Source: a virus. Taken from it: a stretch of DNA of 32,858 bases. Every line of letters begins with the position of its first letter. Within the stretch, counting starts at the first letter, position 1. Below are positions 9,001-15,492 of this stretch, piece after piece. Where the stretch lies: IMG/VR virus record IMGVR_UViG_3300042905_003777, positions 1-32,858 of that record; one strand, 5' to 3'. The translations under genes were made by a program, and so were the position numbers. Below the pieces are notes generated by a model. That model ran no database searches. It was not told the origin of the DNA and worked only from the letters and a program-made list of their open reading frames with translations.

Positions 9001-10879
9001 ACAAGAACTTTATCAGGATTATACTATAGATTACGAAACCAACGAGGTAGTATTTAACTATGTACCAATCAGTACCGCTGTAATTGAAATACTGGCATTT
9101 GGCCTAGGCGGTGTAAATTTACTAGACTATCAAGAATTTGTTGCAGACGGCATAACCACATTGTTTTTAACCAAAGCAATTTTCAGTCAAACTGCATCAA
9201 TATTGGTCACAGTCAACGGTGATGCTATTGATACTGGATTTTTAGACAGTGCTGATTTTACAGATACTCCAAATAAAACGTTGGTACAGTTTGGTATCGC
9301 TCCAGTGATCAACAGTGTAATCAAGGTAGTATGCTTAGGCCCTGGCTTAGATACAGACTCAACAGGACAGAGTATAATTAGAGTTAATAATCAAACTATA
9401 GTCTACGACGGGTCAACTACTAGATTTGTAGTAGATAAATTTGTTAATTTGTCCAGAGCATCGGCTATATCTAATCTACTTGTAAACATCAATGGACAAC
9501 AAGTCAACGGTCCCGATACTGTGCTAACAGTCTACGACGGAACTAACAATCAAATTACTATTGGAGTAGATCCAATAAGATTCCCAGGCTCAATAACTTA
9601 TCCTGATATTCAAGTTTTTGTAAACAACAACCCAACAATTCAGGTAGTAGATTATACACTCAATTCTGGATCTAATATTATCACTGTGCGGCCAGACATT
9701 TTGGATATAGGTGATGTTATTAGAATTGTTGTCACAGCATTTGCAGATTATCAAATAGACAGTGATGAAATTGTTTTTACAGATGCAATCATGGCCACCT
9801 TGGAAAACAACGATGACAGCACTACAAAAGATATAATTGAAATTGTTTGGTTTAGTGAATATCCTAGTATGGATATTGTAGCTGATCAATTTTCGGGAGG
9901 AAAAGTTCAATATCAACTTTCTAGAACTCCTATAAATTCTAGTTATGTATGGGTCTATATAAATGGAGTAAGACAAACACAGGATCGTGATTTTAGTGTA
10001 TCTCTGCCAAGAGGAGTAGTATATCTAAATGTTGTAACAACTACCGAAGATGATGTAAAAATTGTTGAATTTGGCAATGACATTTATAAATTTCCTAGTG
10101 CATATGAAATTTATAAAGATATGTTGAACATATATCATTTTAAACGCTATAGTAGAAATGATGTTAAGTTAGCAGTAGCATTGAATTATTACGATCAAAG
10201 CATCACAGTGATTAACGGTGATCAATTGTATGATCCGACTGATCGACCAGTGTCGGGTATTGTATACATCAATAATGAAAGAATAGAATATTTGCAAAAG
10301 TCTGGAAATGTACTTACACAACTTCGTAGAGGAAGTTTAGGAACTGCTATTGCGGCAATTCACGCAGAGGGTAGTTTTGTAACAGACAGCGGTCCCTTAG
10401 AAACTATTCCTTATAATGAAACACAACACCGATTGGATTTTGTCAGCGACGGCAGCACACTATTAGTTGGTCCTTTGGATTTTGTTCCTGCACAAGGAAC
10501 TAGAAGTTCATGGTTCCGAGGAATTGACATTGTAACAGGTGGTCCCAATATTCCGTTGACTTACGGACCGTGCGATCAACTAGAAATATTTGTAGCCGGC
10601 ACTAGATTACGTAAAAATCCTGTCGATGTATTCGATGAAGATCTAGGACCTAACGGCAGCAAAGAAATAGAAGCAGAATTCAGTGTGGACGGAACAAGTC
10701 CTTACGTAAGGATAACTAAAGCAATACCAGCAGGTACACGCATCACTGTAATAAGAAAAACAGGAAGAACTTGGTATGATCGAGGTGTTACAACAGCATC
10801 GGCTGGAAAAACTCTACAGCAAAATTCTACTGCGATCAGCAATTTTATTTTACAAAAGACAACGATCATACCAGAATAA
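56..10879 (+). CDS. Giant mosaic virion/baseplate-associated structural protein (3607 aa)
   Basis: This is probably a large virion protein at the baseplate or tail-fibre end, acting in assembly or adsorption. Residues 1-430 are a conserved-looking head without a recognised fold. CBM5/12-like patches (Y-x-GD-x-V plus aromatics) lie near 181-221, 439-480, 929-985, 1185-1232 and 1370-1440. FG-GAP-type blades start near 899, 1025, 1338, 1482, 1542 and 1621. Glycine-rich GYT/GATA repeats lie near 1682-1735, 2157-2200 and 2506-2574. A motif reading IKPYRTTIREY lies near 2440. From about 2600 to 3470 the protein is a run of beta-sandwich-like repeats (DG-x-T-x-F, V-x-V-NG, GD-x-I), followed by an RRGSLGT-AIHAEGS segment. 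The start is coupled to the preceding stop (TAATG) with no clear ribosome site. Marine T4-like phages commonly carry such a giant protein after the gp6 region; equating it with T4 gp7 is only positional. No signal peptide or membrane segment is visible. Confidence 0.85.
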   Translation: MRPYEFIIETFDKSRIKVNKIGQTVNKNTNLFFKNSDIIIPTSGGNQTSGLVNYVVDYLRSRGLTESVLQKKVDNLDVNLSTRLSGFVDQSQQKYILDSKNPSASTSNIFLPQENYDINFNISSPISSPSYSALVIEKLASGFKLFGYDISEPYFKYFEAVKSANDPLLSVGGVSENFIDWEANKIFGNGTIIRISDIFYRCIKSHTSGIEFDTQFWQRIAKLPLVGAVEVFRRRTVNSAAVKELPYGTVFASLQDIADFIIGYDAYLQSQGFEFTGYDGNLESAKDWITSIKELLFWSKHKWAESSLITLSPAAAKIELNIDIGVADNLLDSFYDYNILKVDGTILPVEFINVNREFKKLTVDVVNDSDGIYFFRCYFVLKEHVTIFDDRTVFNDVIYDKPTGYRQERIKSRGFRTVDWDGDYTSPGFLFDNVNIQIWQPFTDYKLGDIVNYKSYNWTSLVNQQGSDQFKDSNWTKLDTTPAKGLISNFDVRVSQFEDYYNVDADGAGASQRELARHLIGYQTREYLQNLAEDNVTQFKLYQGFIREKGTANAVVKVFDKLSRITADSIVLDEEWAFNVGRLGGLDQLNEIEFEIVKDNLLVNPQAIVVTNGPIDKNSLDKYLRVNQTNFTRSLIPYSVNINPLINYQGITRNAGYVKTDQIELFVKSREDILSLDISSLIENSHIWVTFDNASWTVLRFNLNTALTIEDIVKNSTTNIVTVTVSQKHGLTVDEIVGIKDIINFTGFYKVVAVTDYTFSVQAGTGPVPDTPDISSIQYNIYLLTQSRFNSYQDIGDQTASLLKQGSKLWIDNADTTVGNWEVVEKQRLYAEKIITNFGATDPRNTGRAVVYASNLNQVITGIPSANSVMVYSETATGLSVKEILQPETGFANTLANSFGDAIAISPDNVWLAVGAPLASGVPSRFIGIYEDTYSYIAGDIVLQNGKLWEATNDQQPGDGSTNTLNTLSVNFRNEDWKLVDIVYANASGSLGPINQGLVILYKRKNNAWELQHTILSPRIEANEKFGSSVSIGVSGANYYMSISAPGSLNNLGRVYLYKYTGTTAGSTTQILTFNGTSAVNYVVNTITFSRNHNYITGQLVRYLNGTYAGDDKSLATSPPPPEDYTILYVIRITDTVIQLATSVVNATTGTEIDLKDFGIDDSSSHTLISTATVGWKQMGDPEYRGLYTNSSSSIYSQGSKVWYQGKIYQALEDTYGDGTSLDLSTSNSWQVLDESVTEVSLPSNIALIDSGNIQPIFQDSSTAILGSVYPLVAAGSFKVGEIYRIEDYGTTNFEIIGSNPAAGDGLTFKATGVGSGTGTARWISYQFAELIKAGDMFGQSQAMSRDGGILVVGAPESDGIYIANYKGLWVEYQTYYEDDVVKYFGNYYRLVDYNPITGGEADSSEDSTYITTSKNDIPTSSSPQGPWTLVSSEISLPSGKIFIYKRNSSDVYELAQTITAGSLTEISDVSTIDNLNTGDKFGAAVDIDYNGTTIIASSPQADVKSSDQGAVFVFKSAQLDNISYRLKQRLISHENYVNEYFGSAISISPATEKIVVGATNASFNLFTIYDQGSTSFDNTNTTFSSDEGNTGQVYVFERKDQTYHLTEKLYVPDLQDWESFGSSVDCIGSVIAVGSPTYRDTVYRIGVNFTTTILLGASGNNALTVDVVIQGGVIVSAVAKDSGAGYTVSDMDDATDAIEINGSADKARIKVQTMSGGTITSLFVVYGGSGYTGSAEVIETGQVRLFTKDTTKNPWNTIASRQDLTDIELFKNISMYDNENNVKISDIEIVDHYKLKILGAAEQELKFKTLYDPATYTNGTDQQEVDESQAWFEKHVGELWWDLSTAKWLLYEQGDISYRIGNWNQLAYGASIDVYEWVESKYLPSRWTVLADTTEGLAQGISGQPLYPDNTVYSVKILTNPSTGETTDTKYYYWVKNKNIVPKNVPGRRITALDVKSYIENPIGTGQPILSPIAADTLLAFNFESLISSNTALINIQYRKNLKALNAIHNEYQLLTEGVADNLPTETLEAKWIDSLVGYDLAGSIVPDADIPIKQRYGISFRPRQAMFKDRFAILKTVIININSVLKTRAFSDTLNFINLGSVDPEPSNVLNQYDVRVDTLTDLAEVGTTRVKKAVLRANIVDGEIDTIDIVDSGFGYRNAPFVNIEGNGQGATARVTIDSQGRINSATVLSKGRRYTAAVAEIRYFSVLVAQDSSINNYWSIYSWDDIRKTFFRAKSQAFNTNNYWEYIDWWQDGYGVTSRIVKEITDLYQEPAISVNVGDLIRVQEFANGGWAVLEKTQPTQGNILDNYILVGRKNGTINLIIDDLVSVQNIGYDNAIAFDANVYDINPTQELRNILKAAKEDIFTEDLRVEWNKLFFTSIRYAFVEQPYIDWAFKTSFLNATHNVGDLEQKINYKNDNLENFQEYIEEIKPYRTTIREYISKYTDRDTSYSGTTDFDLPPVYSTQDGKILPIRSTSDRFNSYPWKWWNDNNGYVVTEIMVSNGGADYTEVPSVIIEGNGTGATAQAFVANGSVVAVKVLNKGQGYTQAPSIRLVGGNGTSQGIAKAVAIIGETAVRTFDLTVKFDRVAKQGIYQQFTKSEIFTANGFSAVFQLQYAPNRDKSKISITKNNQIVLNSEYTITLYTSTTDTYSLIKGKLIFNTTPALGDVIEINYEKNVELFDSINRIENYYAPTEGMRGNELAQLMTGIDFGGVQIQGTTFDVTGGWDALPWFTDSWDSVESNSDFYYVADGSTIAVTLPFIPAAGEQISVYWKPSGTRIPPDIQTLGGITNPQVIIESEITAPKTIRDDDPNWIQNWDSSNATNPNAQMPTFIGDGSTRVVEIGQYISVEPGDTLIFRKLDSDGSVTITDVNLLDTKLSGGSLSNISGAYQTANGLTAEEIVIDGDKFISPDQVPAPEENIPGQVLESVSIKVFHTYPQGSALIQNTIVYSDGVKFRYAIGIDILENNSVIVYINKIKQELYQDYTIDYETNEVVFNYVPISTAVIEILAFGLGGVNLLDYQEFVADGITTLFLTKAIFSQTASILVTVNGDAIDTGFLDSADFTDTPNKTLVQFGIAPVINSVIKVVCLGPGLDTDSTGQSIIRVNNQTIVYDGSTTRFVVDKFVNLSRASAISNLLVNINGQQVNGPDTVLTVYDGTNNQITIGVDPIRFPGSITYPDIQVFVNNNPTIQVVDYTLNSGSNIITVRPDILDIGDVIRIVVTAFADYQIDSDEIVFTDAIMATLENNDDSTTKDIIEIVWFSEYPSMDIVADQFSGGKVQYQLSRTPINSSYVWVYINGVRQTQDRDFSVSLPRGVVYLNVVTTTEDDVKIVEFGNDIYKFPSAYEIYKDMLNIYHFKRYSRNDVKLAVALNYYDQSITVINGDQLYDPTDRPVSGIVYINNERIEYLQKSGNVLTQLRRGSLGTAIAAIHAEGSFVTDSGPLETIPYNETQHRLDFVSDGSTLLVGPLDFVPAQGTRSSWFRGIDIVTGGPNIPLTYGPCDQLEIFVAGTRLRKNPVDVFDEDLGPNGSKEIEAEFSVDGTSPYVRITKAIPAGTRITVIRKTGRTWYDRGVTTASAGKTLQQNSTAISNFILQKTTIIPE
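1982..2008. repeat. Perfect 11-bp inverted repeat (hairpin) inside the giant gene
   Basis: AATCCCTTGAT (1982-1992) and ATCAAGGGATT (1998-2008) are exact reverse complements separated by CAACT. In RNA this is an 11-bp stem with a 5-nt loop. It lies in coding sequence and has no U-tract, so it does not look like an intrinsic terminator. Its role is unknown. Confidence 0.6.
2147..2169. repeat. 23-nt near-perfect palindrome inside the giant gene
   Basis: GTGTTGAGATT (2147-2157) and AATCTCAACAC (2159-2169) are exact reverse complements around a single central T. With a 1-nt spacer it is better described as a dyad (protein-site or cruciform geometry) than a normal RNA hairpin. It sits 140 nt downstream of the hairpin at 1982-2008. 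Confidence 0.6.
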
Positions 10880-10886
10880 ATACACT

Positions 10887-11549
10887 ATGAATAATAATTT
10901 CAACGAGCTCGATATGCCCAACGAACAAAAACAACCAGAAAAAACACCCAATGAAAGTGGTGGATTCCACGTTGAGGGACACATAAAAATATTTGATCCT
11001 GAAACTGGAGAAATATTTCAAGATAAACGAAATGCCATCCATTATGAAAATATGAGTGTGGCCATGGTTAACAGTCTTAGCAATCAAGGGCAGGGCTGGA
11101 TTTACCAAATGGTTTTTGGAAACGGTGGAACCACAGTAGACCCAACTGGACTGATTAGTTATCTAACACCAAACACTGTAGGTGTTAACACTAGTCTTTA
11201 TAATCAAACCTATGCCAAAGTAGTGGACAAAAATGCCACAGAAAATACAGATCCTATTAGAAATAAAATGGAAATTAGGCACATAAGCGGAGCCACTTAC
11301 AGTGACATTATTATTAGTTGTTTGTTAGATTATGGCGAACCAGACGGACAGGATGCGTTTGACAACAGTCAAGATATGAGTGGCAATTTTGTGTTTGATG
11401 AACTGGGTCTAAGATCTTATAGCGACAGCGGCACCGGCAAATTATTAACTCATGTGATTTTTCACCCTGTTCAAAAATCTCTAAACAGGCTATTACAAAT
11501 TGATTATACAATTCGTGTACAGAGTTTAACTGGTTTCACAGAGGTGTAA
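10887..11549 (+). CDS. Conserved virion structural protein, 220 aa
   Basis: This is probably a structural protein, by its position between the giant virion gene and the fibre genes and by resemblance to a family I recall from cyanophages. The N-terminal ~25 residues are polar and likely disordered. A conserved-looking core follows with GHIKIFDPETGE, RNAIHYENMSVA and FGNGGTTVDPTG, then a beta-rich C-terminus ending in IDYTIRVQSLTGF. The frame is open upstream to 10776, but that part overlaps the giant gene. ATG 10887, 7 nt after the giant gene's stop, is preferred; ATG 10914 (MPNEQK) is an alternative. No enzymatic motif is seen. Its exact baseplate number is not assignable by eye. Confidence 0.8.
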   Translation: MNNNFNELDMPNEQKQPEKTPNESGGFHVEGHIKIFDPETGEIFQDKRNAIHYENMSVAMVNSLSNQGQGWIYQMVFGNGGTTVDPTGLISYLTPNTVGVNTSLYNQTYAKVVDKNATENTDPIRNKMEIRHISGATYSDIIISCLLDYGEPDGQDAFDNSQDMSGNFVFDELGLRSYSDSGTGKLLTHVIFHPVQKSLNRLLQIDYTIRVQSLTGFTEV

Positions 11550-11552
11550 TAA

Positions 11553-13634
11553 ATGCCATATATTGTAAATTTTACTGACAACGAAAATAAGACACCGATC
11601 ACGGTCTACGATAACACCTCAAATACAGATACCAGTTTGACATTTCCAGGAAGAAATGTTACCGGGTATGGTCAAACTATTGGTCAAAATTTCTTAGCCC
11701 TCTTAGAAAATTTTGCAGGCCCAGCACAACCAGTCAACCCTATTGAAGGACAGTTATGGTTCGATACCAACACAAGAACACTACAAATTTACGACGGTGT
11801 TGCTTGGAAAGCAGCCAGCGACATTCAAAAGAGTGTTGTAGCTCCTTCTGTTGAACAAAGCAAAGTTGGTGAACTTTGGGTAGACACTGTAAATCAACAA
11901 CTATATGTTTTTTCCGGCACTGACTGGATTTTAGTTGGTCCTAATTTTTCAACAGGACTATTGAGTGGTCCTTTAGTCGAACAGATTATAGACACCAATA
12001 ACGCTACCAAAGTAGTTTTAACTTTTTATGTAGAGGATAAACCGGTTGTAATTATTAGCAAAGACAGTTTTACCCCAAAAAATTCTATTACAGGATTCCT
12101 TGCAATTAGGTCCGGTGTGAATATGTCGGCCACAACAGATCTTGGACTAGGAGGATTTGCTCCTAAATTGTACGGAACAGCCACTTCAGCAGACGGATTA
12201 AATGTCAGTGGGGTAGTAATCGACAGTGGTAAATTCCTCAGATCGGATATTATCAATACCACTGAATTTGGATTGAACATAAGAAATAATTCAGGCATTA
12301 ATATTGGAGTAGATAGTTCATTTAATCTTTCTAACTCAGCTACTTCTGCTAAAATCTATAATTCTTCAGCAGGCAGTAGCATTGATATTCAACTGAATTC
12401 TGACGGTATACCTAACACAGTGCTAAGAGTAATCGATAATAAAGTAGGAGTTAACAATCTTAGTCCACAAGAATCGTTGGACGTAATTGGTAACACTAAA
12501 ATTAGTGGAAACTTAGTGGTTGATAGCACAGTAGGAACTACTAATCTCAGTAACGGCTCAATTAGAACTGCCGGAGGATTAGCAGTAACTAAGAATGCAT
12601 TAATTGGCACAACTTTAGAAGTGGTTGGAACCACCATCGCAAGAAATATTGATCCAGCATTAACCGATACTTTTGAATTTGGCAGTGTTACTAAACGTTG
12701 GAAAACAATTAGGGCACAGACTATTATTGCAGAAACTGTGGAAGGAGTGCTAGGAGGAGACATCAGTGGCAATGCTGTCACTGCCACAAGTTTACAAAAT
12801 ACCACAGCATTCTCTATTACAGGAGACATAGCTTCAACAGCTCCAGTAACTTTTAACGGTAGCACTGGCGGTTATACAAAAACATTTAATACAACACTTT
12901 CTTCTTCTATCATTAGTAGTAAAGCAGAACCTATTCCTAATAGATCTAAAACAGATGATTTTGTTTTGGTTTTTAGATCAAGTACCAGCGGATTACTTAA
13001 ACAATCTAGAGATACATTCATAGCTGACCTAGGATTACCAATTGGTGCTATTCTTCCTTATGCAGGTTCCAGTGCTCCGTATGGATTTTTGTTCTGCGAT
13101 GGCGGCGAAGTAGAAAGAGGAAAATTTTCTGATTTATACGATATCATTGGCACAGCCTACAACGGCAATGATCCATTAGTTGGAGTTAATACTTTTAGAA
13201 TTCCTGATCTAAGAGGTAGATTTGCTCTAGGAAGAGATAACATGGATAATGGTATTACAGTGCCTAACAGTACTGGGGGATATGTAGAAGGCGGTGGCGG
13301 AGTGGTAGGAAGAGTATCCGGAACTGAACCTCAGAATGTTGGTCAGTCCAGCGGTGCGTCGACTCAAACATTGTTGATTAGAAATCTACCAGATCATGAG
13401 CACGATATGGTAGGTAGTACAGGCGGTCAATATGCTGCTGTAAAGTTAGATACTGCTTTACCAACTGATTTCGGTGCATTTTTAGATGCAGGACCAACAG
13501 CAGCAGGTAGATTTAATTATCTTCCTAATTCGGGAGGTATCAAAACCACAAGTCCGTTAAGTGACGCATTTTCATTGATGAATCCGTTTCTAACTATAAA
13601 CTACATTATTAGGTCAGGACCACCTGCATTCTAA
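11553..13634 (+). CDS. Tail-fibre paralogue 1 with phage tail-collar domain and HxH motif (693 aa)
   Basis: Probably a short-tail-fibre-like adhesin. Residues 1-200 form the head shared with the next three genes: GYGQTIGQNF near 38-47, LLENFA 50-55, GQLWFD 66-71, then a second GELWVD-x-LYVF repeat and LVGP near 131. The middle is beta-helical fibre-like, with a GSVTKRW segment near 375-381. Residues about 494-566 match the phage tail-collar family (IGAILPYAG, GFLFCDGGE, FRIPDLRGRFALGRD). NLPDHEHD follows near 611; in T4 fibres HxH motifs hold metal ions in the distal trimer. An AGAGG-like site precedes ATG 11553, 3 nt after the previous stop. It is the only one of the four paralogues with a collar domain, so it may be the functional counterpart of T4 gp12; that is inference. 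Confidence 0.88.
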   Translation: MPYIVNFTDNENKTPITVYDNTSNTDTSLTFPGRNVTGYGQTIGQNFLALLENFAGPAQPVNPIEGQLWFDTNTRTLQIYDGVAWKAASDIQKSVVAPSVEQSKVGELWVDTVNQQLYVFSGTDWILVGPNFSTGLLSGPLVEQIIDTNNATKVVLTFYVEDKPVVIISKDSFTPKNSITGFLAIRSGVNMSATTDLGLGGFAPKLYGTATSADGLNVSGVVIDSGKFLRSDIINTTEFGLNIRNNSGINIGVDSSFNLSNSATSAKIYNSSAGSSIDIQLNSDGIPNTVLRVIDNKVGVNNLSPQESLDVIGNTKISGNLVVDSTVGTTNLSNGSIRTAGGLAVTKNALIGTTLEVVGTTIARNIDPALTDTFEFGSVTKRWKTIRAQTIIAETVEGVLGGDISGNAVTATSLQNTTAFSITGDIASTAPVTFNGSTGGYTKTFNTTLSSSIISSKAEPIPNRSKTDDFVLVFRSSTSGLLKQSRDTFIADLGLPIGAILPYAGSSAPYGFLFCDGGEVERGKFSDLYDIIGTAYNGNDPLVGVNTFRIPDLRGRFALGRDNMDNGITVPNSTGGYVEGGGGVVGRVSGTEPQNVGQSSGASTQTLLIRNLPDHEHDMVGSTGGQYAAVKLDTALPTDFGAFLDAGPTAAGRFNYLPNSGGIKTTSPLSDAFSLMNPFLTINYIIRSGPPAF

Positions 13635-13644
13635 AGGATAAAAA

Positions 13645-15468
13645 ATGGCGTATTCAATTAATAAAACAGACGGAACATTATTAGCTACTGTGGCCGACGG
13701 TCAAGTTGATGACTTAACAACCGACATTACCTTAATAGGAAAAAATTACAGTGGCTTTGGTGAATCGTTAAATGAAAATTTTATAAAACTTTTAGAAAAT
13801 TTTGCAAGTACTAGTAGACCCGAGAATCCAATTAGAGGTCAGATATGGTTTGATGCCAGCGAAGCAAAACTAAAAGTTTACACCGGTACAGGATTTGTTC
13901 CGGTAAGTTCAGCTAGTATTTCAAATTCTCAGCCCGCTCAACCGGGTGCCGGAGATTTATGGTTTAACAACATTAGTAAACAATTATACTTTTATGACGG
14001 CGTTGGTTTTATTTTACTTGGTCCTGCTTATTCTCAGGCACAAGGACTCAGTGGATTCAAAGTTGAAACTATTTTAGATTCGTTAAATGCATCCCGTGTT
14101 GTAACCTACTTATACAACAATGGAATTTTGTTAGGAATATTTTCCAAAGACGCATTTACGCCTAAATTAAACATAGAAGGTTTTGGCGGAAGTATTGTTC
14201 CTGGATTTAATGCTGGAACACTAGCAGGCATAAAATTCAATGTCACTGCAACTAACGCAGATCGACTTGATAATGTTACTGCATCTCTTTATGCTCGTCG
14301 CGACCAAGCAAACAATTTTGCAGAACCGTTGATCATTACCAACAACAGTGGACTTAATGTAGGAGCTGGTACTGAAGGAGCATTTAACGTTGCTGCCGGT
14401 AATGTGAGATTGTATAACACAGCTTCAAATAAGAATCTTAGTTTTGCTGTACAAAAAGGAGTTGTAAGCGAAACAGCGGTTAACATTGTTTCACCAACTC
14501 GAGAAGTAAAAATTTATGACGGATTTACTGATAGTTTAACCACAGTTGGGGGTAGTTTAACAGTGGTAGGTGATCTTGTGGTTCAAGGAAATACAACCAC
14601 AATTAATACCAGCGTACTTACTATCGAAGACAAAAATGTTGTTTTAGCCAGTCTCGGTGATAGTTCTTCTAATACCGATGAATACGCCGATGGCGGCGGC
14701 CTCATTTTAAGAGGAACCAGTGACCATGAATTTACTTGGGACAAAAATGTTGGATGGTTCAGCACAGAAAATATCAATTTAGCCGCAGGGCAAAATTATA
14801 AAATTGCTGGAAATACAGTGTTAACTTCAACACAATGTTTTTCAAGTTCTTTTCCTAATTTAAACAATGTAGGAACTTTAATAAATTTGTCAGTAGACAA
14901 TGTTTTTATAGACAATCAAAGAATATCTACCATAGGTTCTCTAGATCTAGAGCTAGCACCCGACGGTACTGGAAACATTGTATTAATTGGTTCACCTTTG
15001 CTAACAGGATTGATTACTACTAGTCAAAATTCCCCTGTACAAACTACTGAAAATACTGGATCAATTGGTACCGCATTAAGTGCTACTGAATTATCCGAAG
15101 CTACCAACAAGAAATATGTTCTAAATGTGGTAAGAACTCGTTCATTGGTATTCAGTATAGATGTATCAGATTTTCCAACCGACGGCGACATTGCTGCAAT
15201 TTTAACCAGTTTGGCTCCTGTAAACGAATACGAAAACGGTACATTGGCTAGAATCTTGTGTACAAGGCTTGCAAACATAAGTTCTACCGCCACTACTAGT
15301 CTCGGAGCTCCAACTACTGCTGAATTTGTTACTCCAACAGGAACTGCATTTGCTATAACAAATCAAACAATTGTGAGTCCTATTAATGTTTCTGCACAAC
15401 CTATCAGTGTTTTTAGAACTGTTAAAACTTTTATACTACAGGCAGGTGTCTGGACATTTAGCTCTTAA
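13645..15468 (+). CDS. Tail-fibre paralogue 2 (607 aa)
   Basis: Fibre-type virion protein with the same head as its neighbours: FGESLNENF near 38-46, LLENFA 49-54, GQIWFD 65-70, a second GDLWF/LYFYDG repeat, and LLGP. The shaft near residues 305-420 has the pattern VVGDLVVQGNTTTIN followed by ED-NVVL and ADGGGLILRGT, which I know from cyanophage fibre proteins. The C-terminus is unlike the other three: neither a collar nor an LAENY domain is present, and it ends in a short beta-rich segment (SVFRTVKTFILQAGVW). AAGGA lies just before ATG 13645 and 10 nt separate it from the previous stop. Receptor binding is inferred, not shown. Confidence 0.85.
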   Translation: MAYSINKTDGTLLATVADGQVDDLTTDITLIGKNYSGFGESLNENFIKLLENFASTSRPENPIRGQIWFDASEAKLKVYTGTGFVPVSSASISNSQPAQPGAGDLWFNNISKQLYFYDGVGFILLGPAYSQAQGLSGFKVETILDSLNASRVVTYLYNNGILLGIFSKDAFTPKLNIEGFGGSIVPGFNAGTLAGIKFNVTATNADRLDNVTASLYARRDQANNFAEPLIITNNSGLNVGAGTEGAFNVAAGNVRLYNTASNKNLSFAVQKGVVSETAVNIVSPTREVKIYDGFTDSLTTVGGSLTVVGDLVVQGNTTTINTSVLTIEDKNVVLASLGDSSSNTDEYADGGGLILRGTSDHEFTWDKNVGWFSTENINLAAGQNYKIAGNTVLTSTQCFSSSFPNLNNVGTLINLSVDNVFIDNQRISTIGSLDLELAPDGTGNIVLIGSPLLTGLITTSQNSPVQTTENTGSIGTALSATELSEATNKKYVLNVVRTRSLVFSIDVSDFPTDGDIAAILTSLAPVNEYENGTLARILCTRLANISSTATTSLGAPTTAEFVTPTGTAFAITNQTIVSPINVSAQPISVFRTVKTFILQAGVWTFSS

Positions 15469-15492
15469 GTTAAATACATAAGGAGCGAATCA

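Noticed and set aside
12389-12865. 158-codon antisense open frame in fibre gene 1
   Set aside because: Composition follows the complement of the fibre repeats, no ribosome site, no recognisable domain; shadow.
15469-15476. GTTAAATA as a late promoter for fibre gene 3
   Set aside because: Only 6 of 8 matches, and predicted +1 falls in the ribosome-binding site.
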